A stretch of DNA of 19,054 nt from Clostridiales bacterium. GTDB lineage: Bacteria; Bacillota; Clostridia; Oscillospirales; CAG-382. Positions within the stretch are counted from its first letter, which is position 1. Each line of letters opens with the position of its first letter. A model generated the notes under the pieces. It was not told the DNA's origin. It did not search any database and saw only the letters and a list, made by a program, of their open reading frames with translations. The DNA is taken from contig DMMZ01000052.1 in assembly GCA_003452915.1 (NCBI GenBank), forward strand, positions 5,670-24,723. The letters are read 5' to 3'. The translations under genes and the position numbers were made by a program. This document shows positions 1-8,577 of the stretch, in pieces.

Positions 1-186
1 CATAAGAGAATAATAATAGGCAAAAACGGCGAGATGTTGAAAAAAATCGGAACCTATGCACGTGAAGATATTGAAAAACTTTTCGGTGTGAGGATGTATC
101 TTGACCTTTGGGTAAAGGTAAAGGAAAATTGGCGGGATAGACCTGCTCTGCTTTCCAACTTCGGATATAAGGGTGAAGAAATCTGA
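1..186 (+). CDS. era: GTPase Era, C-terminal end (partial)
   Basis: The first 61 codons are open from the window edge and encode the end of Era, the membrane-associated GTPase that binds the 3' end of 16S rRNA during 30S subunit maturation. What is visible is the end of the KH RNA-binding domain: the GKNGEMLKKIG loop followed by an amphipathic helix, then a WVKVKENWRD stretch and a closing LLSNFGY, all typical of Era C-termini. The GTPase domain lies outside the window. The TGA stop shares its A with the ATG of recO (TGATG), so the two genes are translationally coupled, and the era-recO order is common in Firmicutes. Identification is secure despite the truncation. Confidence 0.93.
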   Translation, partial: HKRIIIGKNGEMLKKIGTYAREDIEKLFGVRMYLDLWVKVKENWRDRPALLSNFGYKGEEI

Positions 187-956
187 TGCATCATAAGATA
201 AAAGGCATAATTATAAGAGAAAACGCACAGGGTGAGAGCAGCAAGCTTTTGACTGTACTTACCGAGCTTGACGGTGTTATCCTGGTAAAAGCTAAGGGTG
301 CAAGAAACATTTCCGCTACAAACCTAAAGAACGTACAACTTTTCGCTTGCTCAAATATGCTGCTTTATCTTAAAAACGAGAGTTATACTTTGGTTGATGC
401 AGAATTGATCGAAGATTTTTATGCAGTCAGAGAAAATATAGAGAGCCTTGCATTAGCTTCATATTTGTGCGAGGTTGCAGGTAGCGTTTCTGTACGCGGA
501 AGCGATAATAGTGCTGTTTTACAATTACTTTTAAATTCGCTTTATGCTCTCTCAAGAGGAATGGCTACTCTTAAGCATATAAAAGCAGTATTCGAGGTCA
601 GACTTGCTTCAATTCTCGGTTTTGAACCGGAGATTAACAATTGTGATGCTTGTGAAAAAACGCTGGATAGCGTAAAAAATCGTGTTCTTGACCCCGAGAA
701 CGGTGTTTTTATGTGTGAAGAATGTTCGGATGAATTGATTGAATCCGGAGAAGTTGATAAAAAAGGTATATTTTCTGTTTCACAATCGATATTCGATGCT
801 TTTAAATACATATTCGGGGCGAAAAGCAATAAAATATTTTCGTTTTCGCTTGGTGAAAAAGATTTAGATGAGTTAAACACACTCTCCGAGATATATCTGC
901 ATTTAAGGCTTGACAGAAAATACAAAACCTTGGATTTTTTAAAGACACTTATGTAG
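186..956 (+). CDS. recO: DNA repair protein RecO
   Basis: A 256-residue protein, normal for RecO, which works with RecR and RecF to load RecA onto SSB-covered DNA during gap repair and recombination. The N-terminal OB-fold starts KIKGIIIRENAQGESSKLLTVLTE, the usual RecO opening, followed by a helical middle part. Two CxxC pairs (C153/C156 and C177/C180) form the zinc-finger-like element found in many RecO proteins. The start ATG overlaps the era stop by one base and there is no separate promoter, so it is translated as part of the era operon. mutS2 follows after 30 bases, giving a small run of genes with nucleic-acid maintenance roles. Confidence 0.95.
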   Translation: MHHKIKGIIIRENAQGESSKLLTVLTELDGVILVKAKGARNISATNLKNVQLFACSNMLLYLKNESYTLVDAELIEDFYAVRENIESLALASYLCEVAGSVSVRGSDNSAVLQLLLNSLYALSRGMATLKHIKAVFEVRLASILGFEPEINNCDACEKTLDSVKNRVLDPENGVFMCEECSDELIESGEVDKKGIFSVSQSIFDAFKYIFGAKSNKIFSFSLGEKDLDELNTLSEIYLHLRLDRKYKTLDFLKTLM

Positions 957-986
957 ATTGACTTAACAATTTAGAAAGGTAAATAT

Positions 987-3365
987 ATGAATAGGTTTGA
1001 CAAGAGTTTAAAGACTCTTGAATATGATAAAATACTGGGTATTCTAGCCTCGCTTTCTTCAACAGAAGGAGCTGCGGAGCAAATACTTTCACTTACACCG
1101 AGTGATGACATGGTGGTTGTCAATCGGCTCTTAGACGAAACAACAAGAGCTGTCGCTATGATAACTCTAAAAGGTGCACCTCCATTTGGCAGAGCAAAAA
1201 ACATTGTACCTGCTGTAGAAAGAGCAGCTAAGGGTGCGGTGCTTACTCCGAGGGAATTGCTGGATATAGCTTCTCTTTTACGAAGTACATCATCCTTAAA
1301 AAAATATGCTATTTCAAGGAACGACCCTGCTTCGGTACTCGATGTTTATTTCGAGGTTCTGACAGAACAGCCCACACTAGAAAAAAAGATAAGTAACGCA
1401 ATTGCTGCGGAGGATATAATCTCTGATAACGCCTCTGAAAAGTTATACAGAATAAGGCGTGATATAAAAAAGTGTGAAAGCGGTGTTAAGGATGCACTTT
1501 CCTCCTATCTGACCGGTGCATATTCTAAATATCTTCAGGAAAACATAGTTACTATGCGTTCAGGACGTTATGTTATCCCTGTAAAAGCCGAAAACCGTAA
1601 TGAAATAAAAGGACTTATACACGATACTTCTGCTTCTGGTGCAACCTTGTTTATAGAACCTCTTGCCGTTCTCGAGGTAAACAACAGACTACGTGAGCTA
1701 CAAAGCGAGGAAGCAAACGAGATTGAACGTATTCTCACCGAGCTTTCTGCTCTTGTATCAGATGATTCGGGATTAATTGTTACCAATTATAAGACGGTAA
1801 CTATACTTGCTGTAATCTTTGCAAAAGCGTCTTTCTCTTTTAAAATTAACGGTTCAAGACCCGAGATTAACACAACAAAAAATATCCGTTTGGTAAAGGC
1901 AAGGCATCCGCTTTTGGCAAAAGAAAGCGTTGTTCCCATCAGCGTCGAATTCGGGAAAAAGCAAAGCACATTGATTATTACAGGACCAAATACAGGCGGA
2001 AAAACTGTTACCTTAAAAACTTTAGGGCTATTTGTGCTAATGGCACAAAGCGGAATGCATATCCCCTGCGATTATGGCAGTTCACTTCCCCTTTTTAAGG
2101 CCGTTCTTGCGGATATTGGGGATGAACAGAGCATTGAGCAATCACTCTCAACCTTTTCGTCTCATATGGTAAATATCGTCAGCATCTTAAAAAACTGCGA
2201 CAGTGAATCACTTGTTTTATTGGATGAATTGGGGGCAGGAACCGATCCTATTGAGGGTGCTGCACTTGCTGTTTCAATCCTTGAGCAGATAAAAAGGTTA
2301 GGTGCTATAACAGCGGCAACCACGCATTATTCGGAACTAAAACTTTATGCACTTGAAACAGAGGGAGTTTTAAACGCCTCCTGCGAGTTTGATGTAGAGA
2401 CACTTCGTCCTACCTACCGCCTTATCACAGGCTTACCCGGTAAGTCCAATGCTTTTGCTATATCGTGGAGGTTGGGTTTGTCCCCTGAGATTATTGACAG
2501 AGCAAAGGATCTGATGGCAGAGGATAATAAGCGGTTTGAGGATGTTTTGACCCGTCTTGAGGATACCGAAAGCAGACTGGAAAAAGAAAAACAGCAGACT
2601 GCCAAAAACAAAGCAGAAGCGGAAGCTATACTTGAAGCTGCCAGAAAACAAAGCAGAGAGCTTGCAAAGAAAGCAGAAACAGAACTTGACAAGGCACATA
2701 TACAAGCACAACGTATAATAGCGAGTGCAAAAGCATCCAGCGAGTATGTTTTTGATGAGATTAACAAGCTCCGCAAAGAAAAGGATAAAATAGAATCAAA
2801 AGAACGGCTTGAACAAGCAAGAGATGAAATAAAACGTTCACTAAAAAATGCAGAATCGGTTTTTTACTCTGCAACCGAACGTGAGGAAGAGGGAGAAGAA
2901 TACACCCCTCCCAGACCTATAAAAGTCGGCGACAGCGTATTATTACAGGATGTAAATAAAAACGGAATAATTAAGAGCATTTCAAGTGATTATGCAATGG
3001 TAAGAGCTGGAATTATCGATGTAAAAACCGAGCTTTCCAATCTCAGGCTTATTGATTCCAATACTCAAACAACTAGAACAAAAAAAGGCTCATCTACTTT
3101 TGAGAAAACTAACGCTCCTATAAAGCTGGAAATCGATGTAAGGGGGCAAACAGGTGACGACGCTTGGTTTATGGTTGACCGATATCTCGATGATGTCGTG
3201 AGAAACGGCTATGAATCGGTAAGCGTTATTCACGGTAAAGGCACCGGAGCTTTGAGAAGCGCACTCTGGCAGTTTTTTAAAGGTGACAAACGAATCGAAT
3301 CCTTCCGCAGCGGCCGCTACGGAGAGGGCGATACCGGAGTAACTATTTTAACCATAAAAAAATAA
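987..3365 (+). CDS. mutS2: MutS2 family ATPase/endonuclease
   Basis: A 792-residue protein of the MutS2 family. These proteins suppress homologous recombination in some bacteria and in Bacillus also act in rescue of collided ribosomes. Order of parts: helical core/clamp (about 1-310), Walker A GPNTGGKT (333-340), Walker B and signature LVLLDELGAGTDP (409-421), the GKSNAF segment (485-490), a long charged coiled-coil arm (about 510-630) rich in Lys, Glu and Ala, a KOW-like segment (about 644-690), and a C-terminal Smr nuclease domain (about 712-792) with IDVRG (716-720) and HGKGTG (749-754). The mismatch-recognition domain of MutS is absent, as expected for MutS2. The ribosome binding site is GAAAGG, 6-7 bases before the ATG. 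It is co-directional with recO with 30 bases between. Confidence 0.96.
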   Translation: MNRFDKSLKTLEYDKILGILASLSSTEGAAEQILSLTPSDDMVVVNRLLDETTRAVAMITLKGAPPFGRAKNIVPAVERAAKGAVLTPRELLDIASLLRSTSSLKKYAISRNDPASVLDVYFEVLTEQPTLEKKISNAIAAEDIISDNASEKLYRIRRDIKKCESGVKDALSSYLTGAYSKYLQENIVTMRSGRYVIPVKAENRNEIKGLIHDTSASGATLFIEPLAVLEVNNRLRELQSEEANEIERILTELSALVSDDSGLIVTNYKTVTILAVIFAKASFSFKINGSRPEINTTKNIRLVKARHPLLAKESVVPISVEFGKKQSTLIITGPNTGGKTVTLKTLGLFVLMAQSGMHIPCDYGSSLPLFKAVLADIGDEQSIEQSLSTFSSHMVNIVSILKNCDSESLVLLDELGAGTDPIEGAALAVSILEQIKRLGAITAATTHYSELKLYALETEGVLNASCEFDVETLRPTYRLITGLPGKSNAFAISWRLGLSPEIIDRAKDLMAEDNKRFEDVLTRLEDTESRLEKEKQQTAKNKAEAEAILEAARKQSRELAKKAETELDKAHIQAQRIIASAKASSEYVFDEINKLRKEKDKIESKERLEQARDEIKRSLKNAESVFYSATEREEEGEEYTPPRPIKVGDSVLLQDVNKNGIIKSISSDYAMVRAGIIDVKTELSNLRLIDSNTQTTRTKKGSSTFEKTNAPIKLEIDVRGQTGDDAWFMVDRYLDDVVRNGYESVSVIHGKGTGALRSALWQFFKGDKRIESFRSGRYGEGDTGVTILTIKK

Positions 3366-3406
3366 CAAAATTATAATTTCATTATTTTTAGAAAGGGATG
3401 GCTTAA

Positions 3407-3601
3407 ATGATTAAAAGGCTTTATCGAATCAACGAGGGAAAGATGCTCTGCGGAGTTTGCACTGGAGTAGCTGATTATTTTCAATTGGATGTCAATATAA
3501 TAAGATTAATTGCTGTTTTTTCAGGCTTTATGGGAGCAGGTGTACTAGCTTATATTGCAGCTGCATTTATAATACCCGAGAAACCAGCGGACATAAATTA
3601 A
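3407..3601 (+). CDS. PspC domain small membrane protein
   Basis: A 64-residue protein matching the PspC domain almost end to end. It opens with KRLYRINEGKMLCGVCTGVADYF, then DVNIIRLIAVF, then a hydrophobic membrane segment (about residues 26-57) ending in IIPEKP. In Enterobacteria PspC belongs to the phage-shock envelope stress response. Stand-alone small versions in Firmicutes are mostly uncharacterised, so the exact role is open. The ribosome binding site is a purine-rich GAAAGGGATGG just upstream. It follows mutS2 by 41 bases without a visible terminator and is followed by a strong terminator, so it is probably the last gene of the era-recO-mutS2 unit. Confidence 0.88.
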   Translation: MIKRLYRINEGKMLCGVCTGVADYFQLDVNIIRLIAVFSGFMGAGVLAYIAAAFIIPEKPADIN

Positions 3602-3641
3602 TCCAAATACTACTTCTCTTAAAAAACAAGACAATCAAATG

Positions 3642-3680
3642 AAATCCGAAGCAGTTCAAAATGGCTGCTTCGGATTTTTT
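3642..3680 (+). terminator. Intrinsic terminator after the PspC gene
   Basis: A perfect 13-bp stem, AAATCCGAAGCAG (3642-3654) with CTGCTTCGGATTT (3665-3677), has a 10-base loop and runs into a T tract (3675-3680). It closes the era-recO-mutS2-pspC unit and sits just before the deoB promoter. Confidence 0.92.
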
Positions 3681-3744
3681 ACACTTAACTCTTGATTAAT
3701 TATCTGGAAAATGTATAAAATAATTGAATACAGGATTAAACATA

Positions 3745-3773
3745 TTGACTTTTTTACATTATTGTTCTAAAAT
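3745..3773 (+). promoter_or_regulatory. Sigma-A promoter for deoB
   Basis: TTGACT (3745-3750), a 17-bp spacer and TAAAAT (3768-3773) form a good vegetative promoter about 28 bp ahead of the deoB ATG. Its position argues against the longer deoB frame that would start at 3724. A second, poorer candidate (TTGATT-16-TATAAA, 3692-3719) lies just upstream. Confidence 0.7.
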
Positions 3774-3801
3774 TAAAGTTAGTAAATATTGGAGGTATAA
3801 A

Positions 3802-4974
3802 ATGTTCAGACGGGTTTTTCTTATCGTACTTGACAGCCTTGGAATCGGTGAGCTTCCAGATGCTGATGAGTTCGGAGACGTTGGTAGTAACACGCTGAGA
3901 ACATTGACAACTTCAAAAGGATTATTTGTACCCACACTTATGAAAATGGGACTTTTTAATATAGAAAAAGCAGGACTTTCACAATTTGCTTTTAAAGGTG
4001 TTCCGATTGCAAATTTCGGTGCTATGGCAGAGAAAAGCAAAGGTAAGGACACAACAATCGGTCATTGGGAAATTGCTGGAATAATTTCTTCCAATCCCTT
4101 GCCTACCTACCCGAACGGTTTTCCAGATGAAGTTATAGAAGAATTCAATGCTAAAACCGGAAAAGAGATTCTATGCAACAAGCCATATTCGGGTACAGAA
4201 GTAATAAAAGACTTCGGTGACGAACACGTCAGAACAGGAAAATTGATTGTATATACCTCAGCAGACAGCGTTTTTCAGATTGCAGCACATGAGAAGATTG
4301 TTCCGCTTGATGAGCTTTATCATTACTGTAAAATTGCAAGAGAAATTCTAAAAGGCAAAAATGCGGTAGGTAGAGTTATTGCCCGTCCCTTTTCCGACAA
4401 GGACGGTGTATTCTATCGAACAAGCGGCAGGCATGATTATTCACTTGAGCCGTATGGCGAGACAATGCTTGATATTATAAAAGCAAGTGGAAAAGACGTT
4501 ATCTCTGTCGGGAAAATTAATGATATCTTCGCTTCACGAGGTATAACCGAATCAAACCCGACAGCGAACAACACAGAAGGCGAAGAGCTGATTATGAAAA
4601 TGACAGAGCGTGACTTTAACGGCTTATGCTTCATTAATCTTGTTGATTTTGATATGGTTTACGGTCACCGCAATGATATAGATGGTTATGCTGCAGCACT
4701 TACTAGGTTTGATAAGATGCTTACTTTATTCTTAGATAAATTAAAAGACGATGATATATTGATGTTAACAGCAGACCACGGCTGCGATCCCGGTTTTCCC
4801 GGTACAGATCATACGAGGGAGTATGTTCCCCTGCTTGTCTACGGAAAAAAGTTGAAAAGTGGTGTTAATCTCGGTACAAGAAGCTCCTTTTCAGATATTG
4901 CCGCAACGTTGACTGACGCTGTTGGAGTAGCGTTAATAAAAACTGGAGAGAGCTTTTTACCATATATTATATAA
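3802..4974 (+). CDS. deoB: Phosphopentomutase
   Basis: A 390-residue phosphopentomutase, the usual family length. It interconverts ribose or deoxyribose 1-phosphate with the 5-phosphate, linking nucleoside phosphorolysis to the pentose phosphate pathway. As an alkaline-phosphatase superfamily enzyme it shows the metal-binding opening VLDSLGIGELPDA (9-21), the phospho-accepting threonine in GKDTTIGHWE (T85 corresponds to the catalytic Thr of Bacillus PPM), LVDFDMVYGHRND (280-292), and ADHGCDPGFPGTDHTRE (324-340) with metal-ligating Asp and His. I chose the ATG at 3802 because GGAGG lies 7 bases upstream and a promoter overlaps the longer frame. The pyrimidine-nucleoside phosphorylase gene follows directly, and its product ribose 1-phosphate is the substrate here. 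Confidence 0.96.
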   Translation: MFRRVFLIVLDSLGIGELPDADEFGDVGSNTLRTLTTSKGLFVPTLMKMGLFNIEKAGLSQFAFKGVPIANFGAMAEKSKGKDTTIGHWEIAGIISSNPLPTYPNGFPDEVIEEFNAKTGKEILCNKPYSGTEVIKDFGDEHVRTGKLIVYTSADSVFQIAAHEKIVPLDELYHYCKIAREILKGKNAVGRVIARPFSDKDGVFYRTSGRHDYSLEPYGETMLDIIKASGKDVISVGKINDIFASRGITESNPTANNTEGEELIMKMTERDFNGLCFINLVDFDMVYGHRNDIDGYAAALTRFDKMLTLFLDKLKDDDILMLTADHGCDPGFPGTDHTREYVPLLVYGKKLKSGVNLGTRSSFSDIAATLTDAVGVALIKTGESFLPYII

Positions 4975-5003
4975 TACTTTAAAAGAAGAGTAGGAGGTCA
5001 AAT

Positions 5004-6323
5004 ATGTTGAGAATGTATGACATTATTCAAAAAAAGCAGGAAGGTAACTCTCTTAATGAGGATGAGCTCAACTTTTTTATCACTGGTGTTACAGACGGTT
5101 CAATCCCCGACTACCAGATTTCAGCTCTGTTAATGGCAATATTCTTTCGTGGAATGACTGATGAAGAAACAGTTATGTTCACCGAATGTATCGCTGACAG
5201 CGGAGAAAAAGCAGACCTCTCATCGATTAAAGGAAAAAAGTTGGACAAGCACAGCACAGGAGGTGTTGGTGACAAAACCTCGCTTATCGTAGCACCGATG
5301 GTTGCCGCGGTAAATAAAGGCGTGTATGTTGCTAAAATGTCAGGGCGTGGACTTGGGCATACAGGCGGAACTATAGACAAATTAGAATCCATTCCGGGCT
5401 TAAAGACCGAACAATGTCGAGAAGATTTTATCAGAATTGTAAACGAAACAGGACTGTGTATTATAGGACAGAATTGTAATTTTGCTCCAGCTGATAAAAA
5501 GCTGTATGCTCTTCGTGATGTTACCGCAACGGTAAATTGTATGCCGCTTATTGCATCAAGCGTAATGAGTAAAAAGCTTGCTGCAGGCAGCGACTGTATT
5601 GTTCTGGATGTAAAATGCGGAAGCGGTGCTTTTGTAAAAACACTTGAAGAAGCAACCAAGCTCGCCGAATTGATGGTTAAAATCGGTACCGGTGCAGGTA
5701 AAAAGACGATTGCTTTGATAACTAATATGGATATACCGCTCGGAAGAAATGTCGGTAACAGCCTTGAGGTTATTGAAGCGATTGATGTACTTAATGGTAA
5801 TGGCGATAAAAATCTTACCGAAATTTGTATTACACTTGCTGCAAATATGCTATACGCTGCAAAAGTCGCTTCTTATGATAAATGTGTTGAAATGGTAACG
5901 CAGACTCTGCATGACGGTTCTGCCAAGAAAAAACTGGCTGATATGGTAGAGTCAATGGGCGGAAAAAGCGAATATATTTACAATCCGACATTGTTTGGAG
6001 AAAGTAAGGTCTCTGCGTTGCTTGCAGCATACAGAGACGGTTATATTTATGAAATAGACACCGAGTTGGTTGGAAAAGCTGCTGCCGAATTAGGTGCAGG
6101 ACGTGTTACCAAGGATTCACCGATTGACTACAAAGCAGGGATTATTTTCCATAAAACGGTTGGTGACTATATAAAAGAAGGCGAGGTTCTCGCCACTATT
6201 TACACCAGCAAAATTAGTAAAGCACAGAACGGAATGGAGCTGCTATTCAAAGCTATTAACATTAGTGACAATCAACCAAAAGTTAAAAATTTGATATATA
6301 AAACTTTCGGAGGACAAGTTTGA
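5004..6323 (+). CDS. pdp: Pyrimidine-nucleoside phosphorylase
   Basis: A 439-residue enzyme of the thymidine/pyrimidine-nucleoside phosphorylase family. It cleaves uridine, deoxyuridine or thymidine with phosphate to give the base and (deoxy)ribose 1-phosphate. The family signature is complete: KHSTGGVGDKTS (82-93, phosphate binding), SGRGLGHTGGT (113-123) and KLESIPG (126-132). The N-terminal helical domain (MYDIIQKK) and the C-terminal domain with GVLATI-like and KAQNG segments are present. AGGAGG lies 6 bases before the ATG. deoB is 29 bases upstream, so the pair is one salvage operon feeding ribose 5-phosphate. The low-GC Gram-positive type usually has broad pyrimidine specificity, so I prefer pdp over deoA. 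The stop codon lies inside a perfect inverted repeat that begins the fhs leader. Confidence 0.93.
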   Translation: MLRMYDIIQKKQEGNSLNEDELNFFITGVTDGSIPDYQISALLMAIFFRGMTDEETVMFTECIADSGEKADLSSIKGKKLDKHSTGGVGDKTSLIVAPMVAAVNKGVYVAKMSGRGLGHTGGTIDKLESIPGLKTEQCREDFIRIVNETGLCIIGQNCNFAPADKKLYALRDVTATVNCMPLIASSVMSKKLAAGSDCIVLDVKCGSGAFVKTLEEATKLAELMVKIGTGAGKKTIALITNMDIPLGRNVGNSLEVIEAIDVLNGNGDKNLTEICITLAANMLYAAKVASYDKCVEMVTQTLHDGSAKKKLADMVESMGGKSEYIYNPTLFGESKVSALLAAYRDGYIYEIDTELVGKAAAELGAGRVTKDSPIDYKAGIIFHKTVGDYIKEGEVLATIYTSKISKAQNGMELLFKAINISDNQPKVKNLIYKTFGGQV

Positions 6324-6474
6324 AAGATAAATCTTTCAAACTACAGTTTTGTGCCTTTACTGCAAGAGGTGCAGTAATCCGGTTGCTACCGGACCGACAC
6401 AATTCTAATGTATGAAAGTTAACTTTCATACTATGCGATTGGCGTAAACACCATGGAAAGGTATGATCATATAG
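6319..6474 (+). promoter_or_regulatory. Structured leader of fhs, possible riboswitch-like element
   Basis: This 150-base gap is packed with complementarity. (a) A perfect 10-bp inverted repeat, 6319-6328 with 6331-6340, contains the pdp stop codon. (b) A three-way junction has closing stem TTGTG/CACAA (6349-6353/6398-6402), hairpin 6357-6364/6370-6377 (8 bp, loop AGAGG) and hairpin 6378-6383/6388-6393 (TCCGGT/ACCGGA, loop TGCT) stacked with no spacer. (c) A perfect 22-base palindrome spans 6410-6431. (d) A GC-richer segment with TGGCG (6440-6444) leads into GGAAAGG (6455-6461), the only Shine-Dalgarno-like stretch. It sits an unusual 13 bases before the fhs ATG. The CTTTC of (c) can pair with the GAAAG of the ribosome binding site. 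I infer cis-regulation of fhs. A motif called FTHFS has been described near such genes, but I cannot confirm a match. Confidence 0.55.
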
Positions 6475-8142
6475 ATGAAAACAGATATTGAGATTGCAAA
6501 CGAAGCTAAAATGCTGCCGATAGCAGAAATTGCTTCTAGGCTTGGAATTTTAGATGACGAGCTTGAAATGTACGGAAAATTCAAAGCAAAAATCAATCCT
6601 GCAGCAGTAAAAAGACTGGAGAGCAAGAAAAACGGTAAGTTAATATTGGTCACCGCTGTAAGCCCTACTCCCGCAGGTGAAGGAAAGACAACCACAACAA
6701 TCGGGCTTGGACAAGCTATGGCAAAGATCGGAAAGAATGCTATTATTGCTCTGCGTGAGCCTTCACTTGGTCCTGTTTTTGGCGTTAAGGGCGGTGCGGC
6801 AGGCGGTGGATATTCACAGGTTTTGCCGATGGACGAGATAAATCTGCATTTTACAGGCGATTTTCACGCTATAACAAGTGCAAACAATCTGCTTTCCGCT
6901 ATGATTGATAACCATCTTATGCAGGGAAATATTCTTGGTATAAATCCAAAGCGTATCATTTTTACACGTTGTCTTGACATGAACGACCGTGCTTTGAGAA
7001 ATATGGTTATCGGTATGGGCGGAAAAGCGGATGGAGTTGTTAGGGAAGAACATTTTATGATAACCGTTGCAAGCGAAATAATGGCTATTCTTTGTCTTGC
7101 GACTTCGTTAAGCGATTTAAAAGAAAAACTCGGAAATATACTTGTTGCTTATACTTATGACGAAAAACCTATATATTGCCGTGACCTTAACGCTCAGGGT
7201 GCTATGTGTGCATTGCTTAAGGATGCAATAAAACCCAATCTTGTTCAAACAATAGAAAATACACCCTGTATTATTCACGGGGGACCTTTTGCAAACATTG
7301 CACATGGTTGTAACTCCGCAATCGCTACAAAAACCGCTCTTAAGTTAGCTGACTATTGTATAACAGAAGCAGGTTTCGGTGCTGATTTAGGCGCGGAAAA
7401 GTTCCTTGATATCAAATGCCGCAAGGCTTCACTTTCTCCTAGTGCTATTGTTTTGGTCGCAACAGTTCGTGCGTTAAAATACAACGGAGGAGTAAAAAAG
7501 GAAGATTTAAAAACAGAGAATCTGGAAGCACTCAAAACAGGCTTTTCCAATCTGAAGGCACATATCGAGAATTTAAAAACCTTCGGAATTCCGATTGTCG
7601 TTGCAATAAACCATTTCTACGCTGACACAGAAGATGAAATATCACTGGTTAAGGATTATTGTGCGGAGCTTGGGGTAAAGGCTGTTGTTTCAAAAGCGTT
7701 TGCAGAAGGCGGTAACGGTGCGACCGAACTTGCCAGCGAGGTATGCAGAGCTTGTGAAAGTGATTCAATACTCAAATTTACTTATCCCGATAACTTCTCG
7801 ATAATACAAAAAATAGATGCTCTTGCAAAGAATATTTACCGTGCTGATGGGGTTGATTATACCCCTGCCGCACTTTCCGCAATTAAAAATATAGAGGAAA
7901 TGGGATATGGGAATCTCCCAGTTTGTGTTGCAAAAACTCAATATTCCATATCTGATAACCCGCTGCTTCTCGGTTGCCCGTTAGGTTACCGCCTTACCGT
8001 TCGCGAGGTCAGAGTTTCTGCCGGTGCAGGATTCGTTGTTGTTCTTGCAGGAACGATTATGACAATGCCCGGTTTACCCAAAAAACCTGCTGCAGAGGGA
8101 ATAGATATCGACGATAACGGAATTATAAGCGGTTTGTTTTAG
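6475..8142 (+). CDS. fhs: Formate--tetrahydrofolate ligase
   Basis: A 555-residue enzyme of standard length that makes 10-formyl-tetrahydrofolate from formate, ATP and tetrahydrofolate, supplying one-carbon units for purines and formyl-methionine and, in acetogens, the methyl branch of the Wood-Ljungdahl pathway. Visible motifs: N-terminal MKTDIEIANEA, the ATP-binding P-loop PTPAGEGKTTT (64-74), REPSLGPVFGVKGGAAGGG near residue 95-113, and a C-terminal GTIMTMPGLPKKPAAEGID typical of FTHFS. The start is fixed by the conserved N-terminus. An in-frame ATG at 6463 runs into TAG after three codons. It is separated from pdp by the structured leader. tsaE follows after 15 bases and is probably co-transcribed. 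Confidence 0.97.
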   Translation: MKTDIEIANEAKMLPIAEIASRLGILDDELEMYGKFKAKINPAAVKRLESKKNGKLILVTAVSPTPAGEGKTTTTIGLGQAMAKIGKNAIIALREPSLGPVFGVKGGAAGGGYSQVLPMDEINLHFTGDFHAITSANNLLSAMIDNHLMQGNILGINPKRIIFTRCLDMNDRALRNMVIGMGGKADGVVREEHFMITVASEIMAILCLATSLSDLKEKLGNILVAYTYDEKPIYCRDLNAQGAMCALLKDAIKPNLVQTIENTPCIIHGGPFANIAHGCNSAIATKTALKLADYCITEAGFGADLGAEKFLDIKCRKASLSPSAIVLVATVRALKYNGGVKKEDLKTENLEALKTGFSNLKAHIENLKTFGIPIVVAINHFYADTEDEISLVKDYCAELGVKAVVSKAFAEGGNGATELASEVCRACESDSILKFTYPDNFSIIQKIDALAKNIYRADGVDYTPAALSAIKNIEEMGYGNLPVCVAKTQYSISDNPLLLGCPLGYRLTVREVRVSAGAGFVVVLAGTIMTMPGLPKKPAAEGIDIDDNGIISGLF

Positions 8143-8157
8143 TTAAAAGGAATATAT

Positions 8158-8577
8158 ATGAAATCATTTATCTCAAAAAGTCTCGCTGATACAGAAAAGC
8201 TTGCTTCCGAAATAGCCATACAATTAAAAAAAGGTGATTTTCTCGCCCTCTACGGCGAAATGGGAGCAGGAAAAACCGCTTTTGTCAGAGGGTTAATTTC
8301 TGCAATAATGCCCGAATGCCTTTCGCTCGTTCACTCCCCCACCTTTGCTATTGTAAATGAATACGAAGGTAACGAACTTACAATCTATCATTTTGACTTA
8401 TACCGCATAAAAAGCGAAGATGATTTATACTCAACCGGTTTTTACGATTATCCCGCAAGTGAATGTATAATGATTACCGAGTGGAGTGAGCTTTTTGAGG
8501 GTGCGATTCCGCAGAATGCTATAAAAGTAAAAATAGAAATTTTATCCGATAACGAAAGGCGATTTATGGTATGTTAA
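8158..8577 (+). CDS. tsaE: tRNA t6A biosynthesis ATPase TsaE
   Basis: A 139-residue P-loop ATPase needed, with TsaB, TsaC and TsaD, to make the N6-threonylcarbamoyl modification of A37 in ANN-decoding tRNAs. The Walker A motif GEMGAGKT is at 33-40, followed by the family-specific SPTF (60-63), HFDLYRI (78-84) and a Walker-B-like ITEWSE near 103-108. The ribosome binding site is AAAAGGA a few bases before the ATG. The end overlaps the start of tsaB by 7 bases, so the two are translationally coupled. tsaE-tsaB adjacency is widespread in Firmicutes. tsaD and rimI, often next in the row, are not here. Confidence 0.95.
   Translation: MKSFISKSLADTEKLASEIAIQLKKGDFLALYGEMGAGKTAFVRGLISAIMPECLSLVHSPTFAIVNEYEGNELTIYHFDLYRIKSEDDLYSTGFYDYPASECIMITEWSELFEGAIPQNAIKVKIEILSDNERRFMVC

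Noticed and set aside
2414..2776. Antisense open frames across mutS2 and similar long minus-strand frames elsewhere
   Set aside because: They lie opposite well-identified genes, carry no ribosome binding sites and have shadow-like composition.
3724..3801. N-terminal extension of deoB from ATG 3724
   Set aside because: It runs across a good promoter, has no ribosome binding site and adds 26 residues not typical of the family; ATG 3802 has GGAGG and gives the expected length.
6427..6474. ZTP (pfl) riboswitch before fhs
   Set aside because: TGGCG and a nearby small hairpin recall the ZTP aptamer, and fhs is a known target, but the conserved CCGCC-type 3' half and the GGGA segment are absent and the ATG follows directly.
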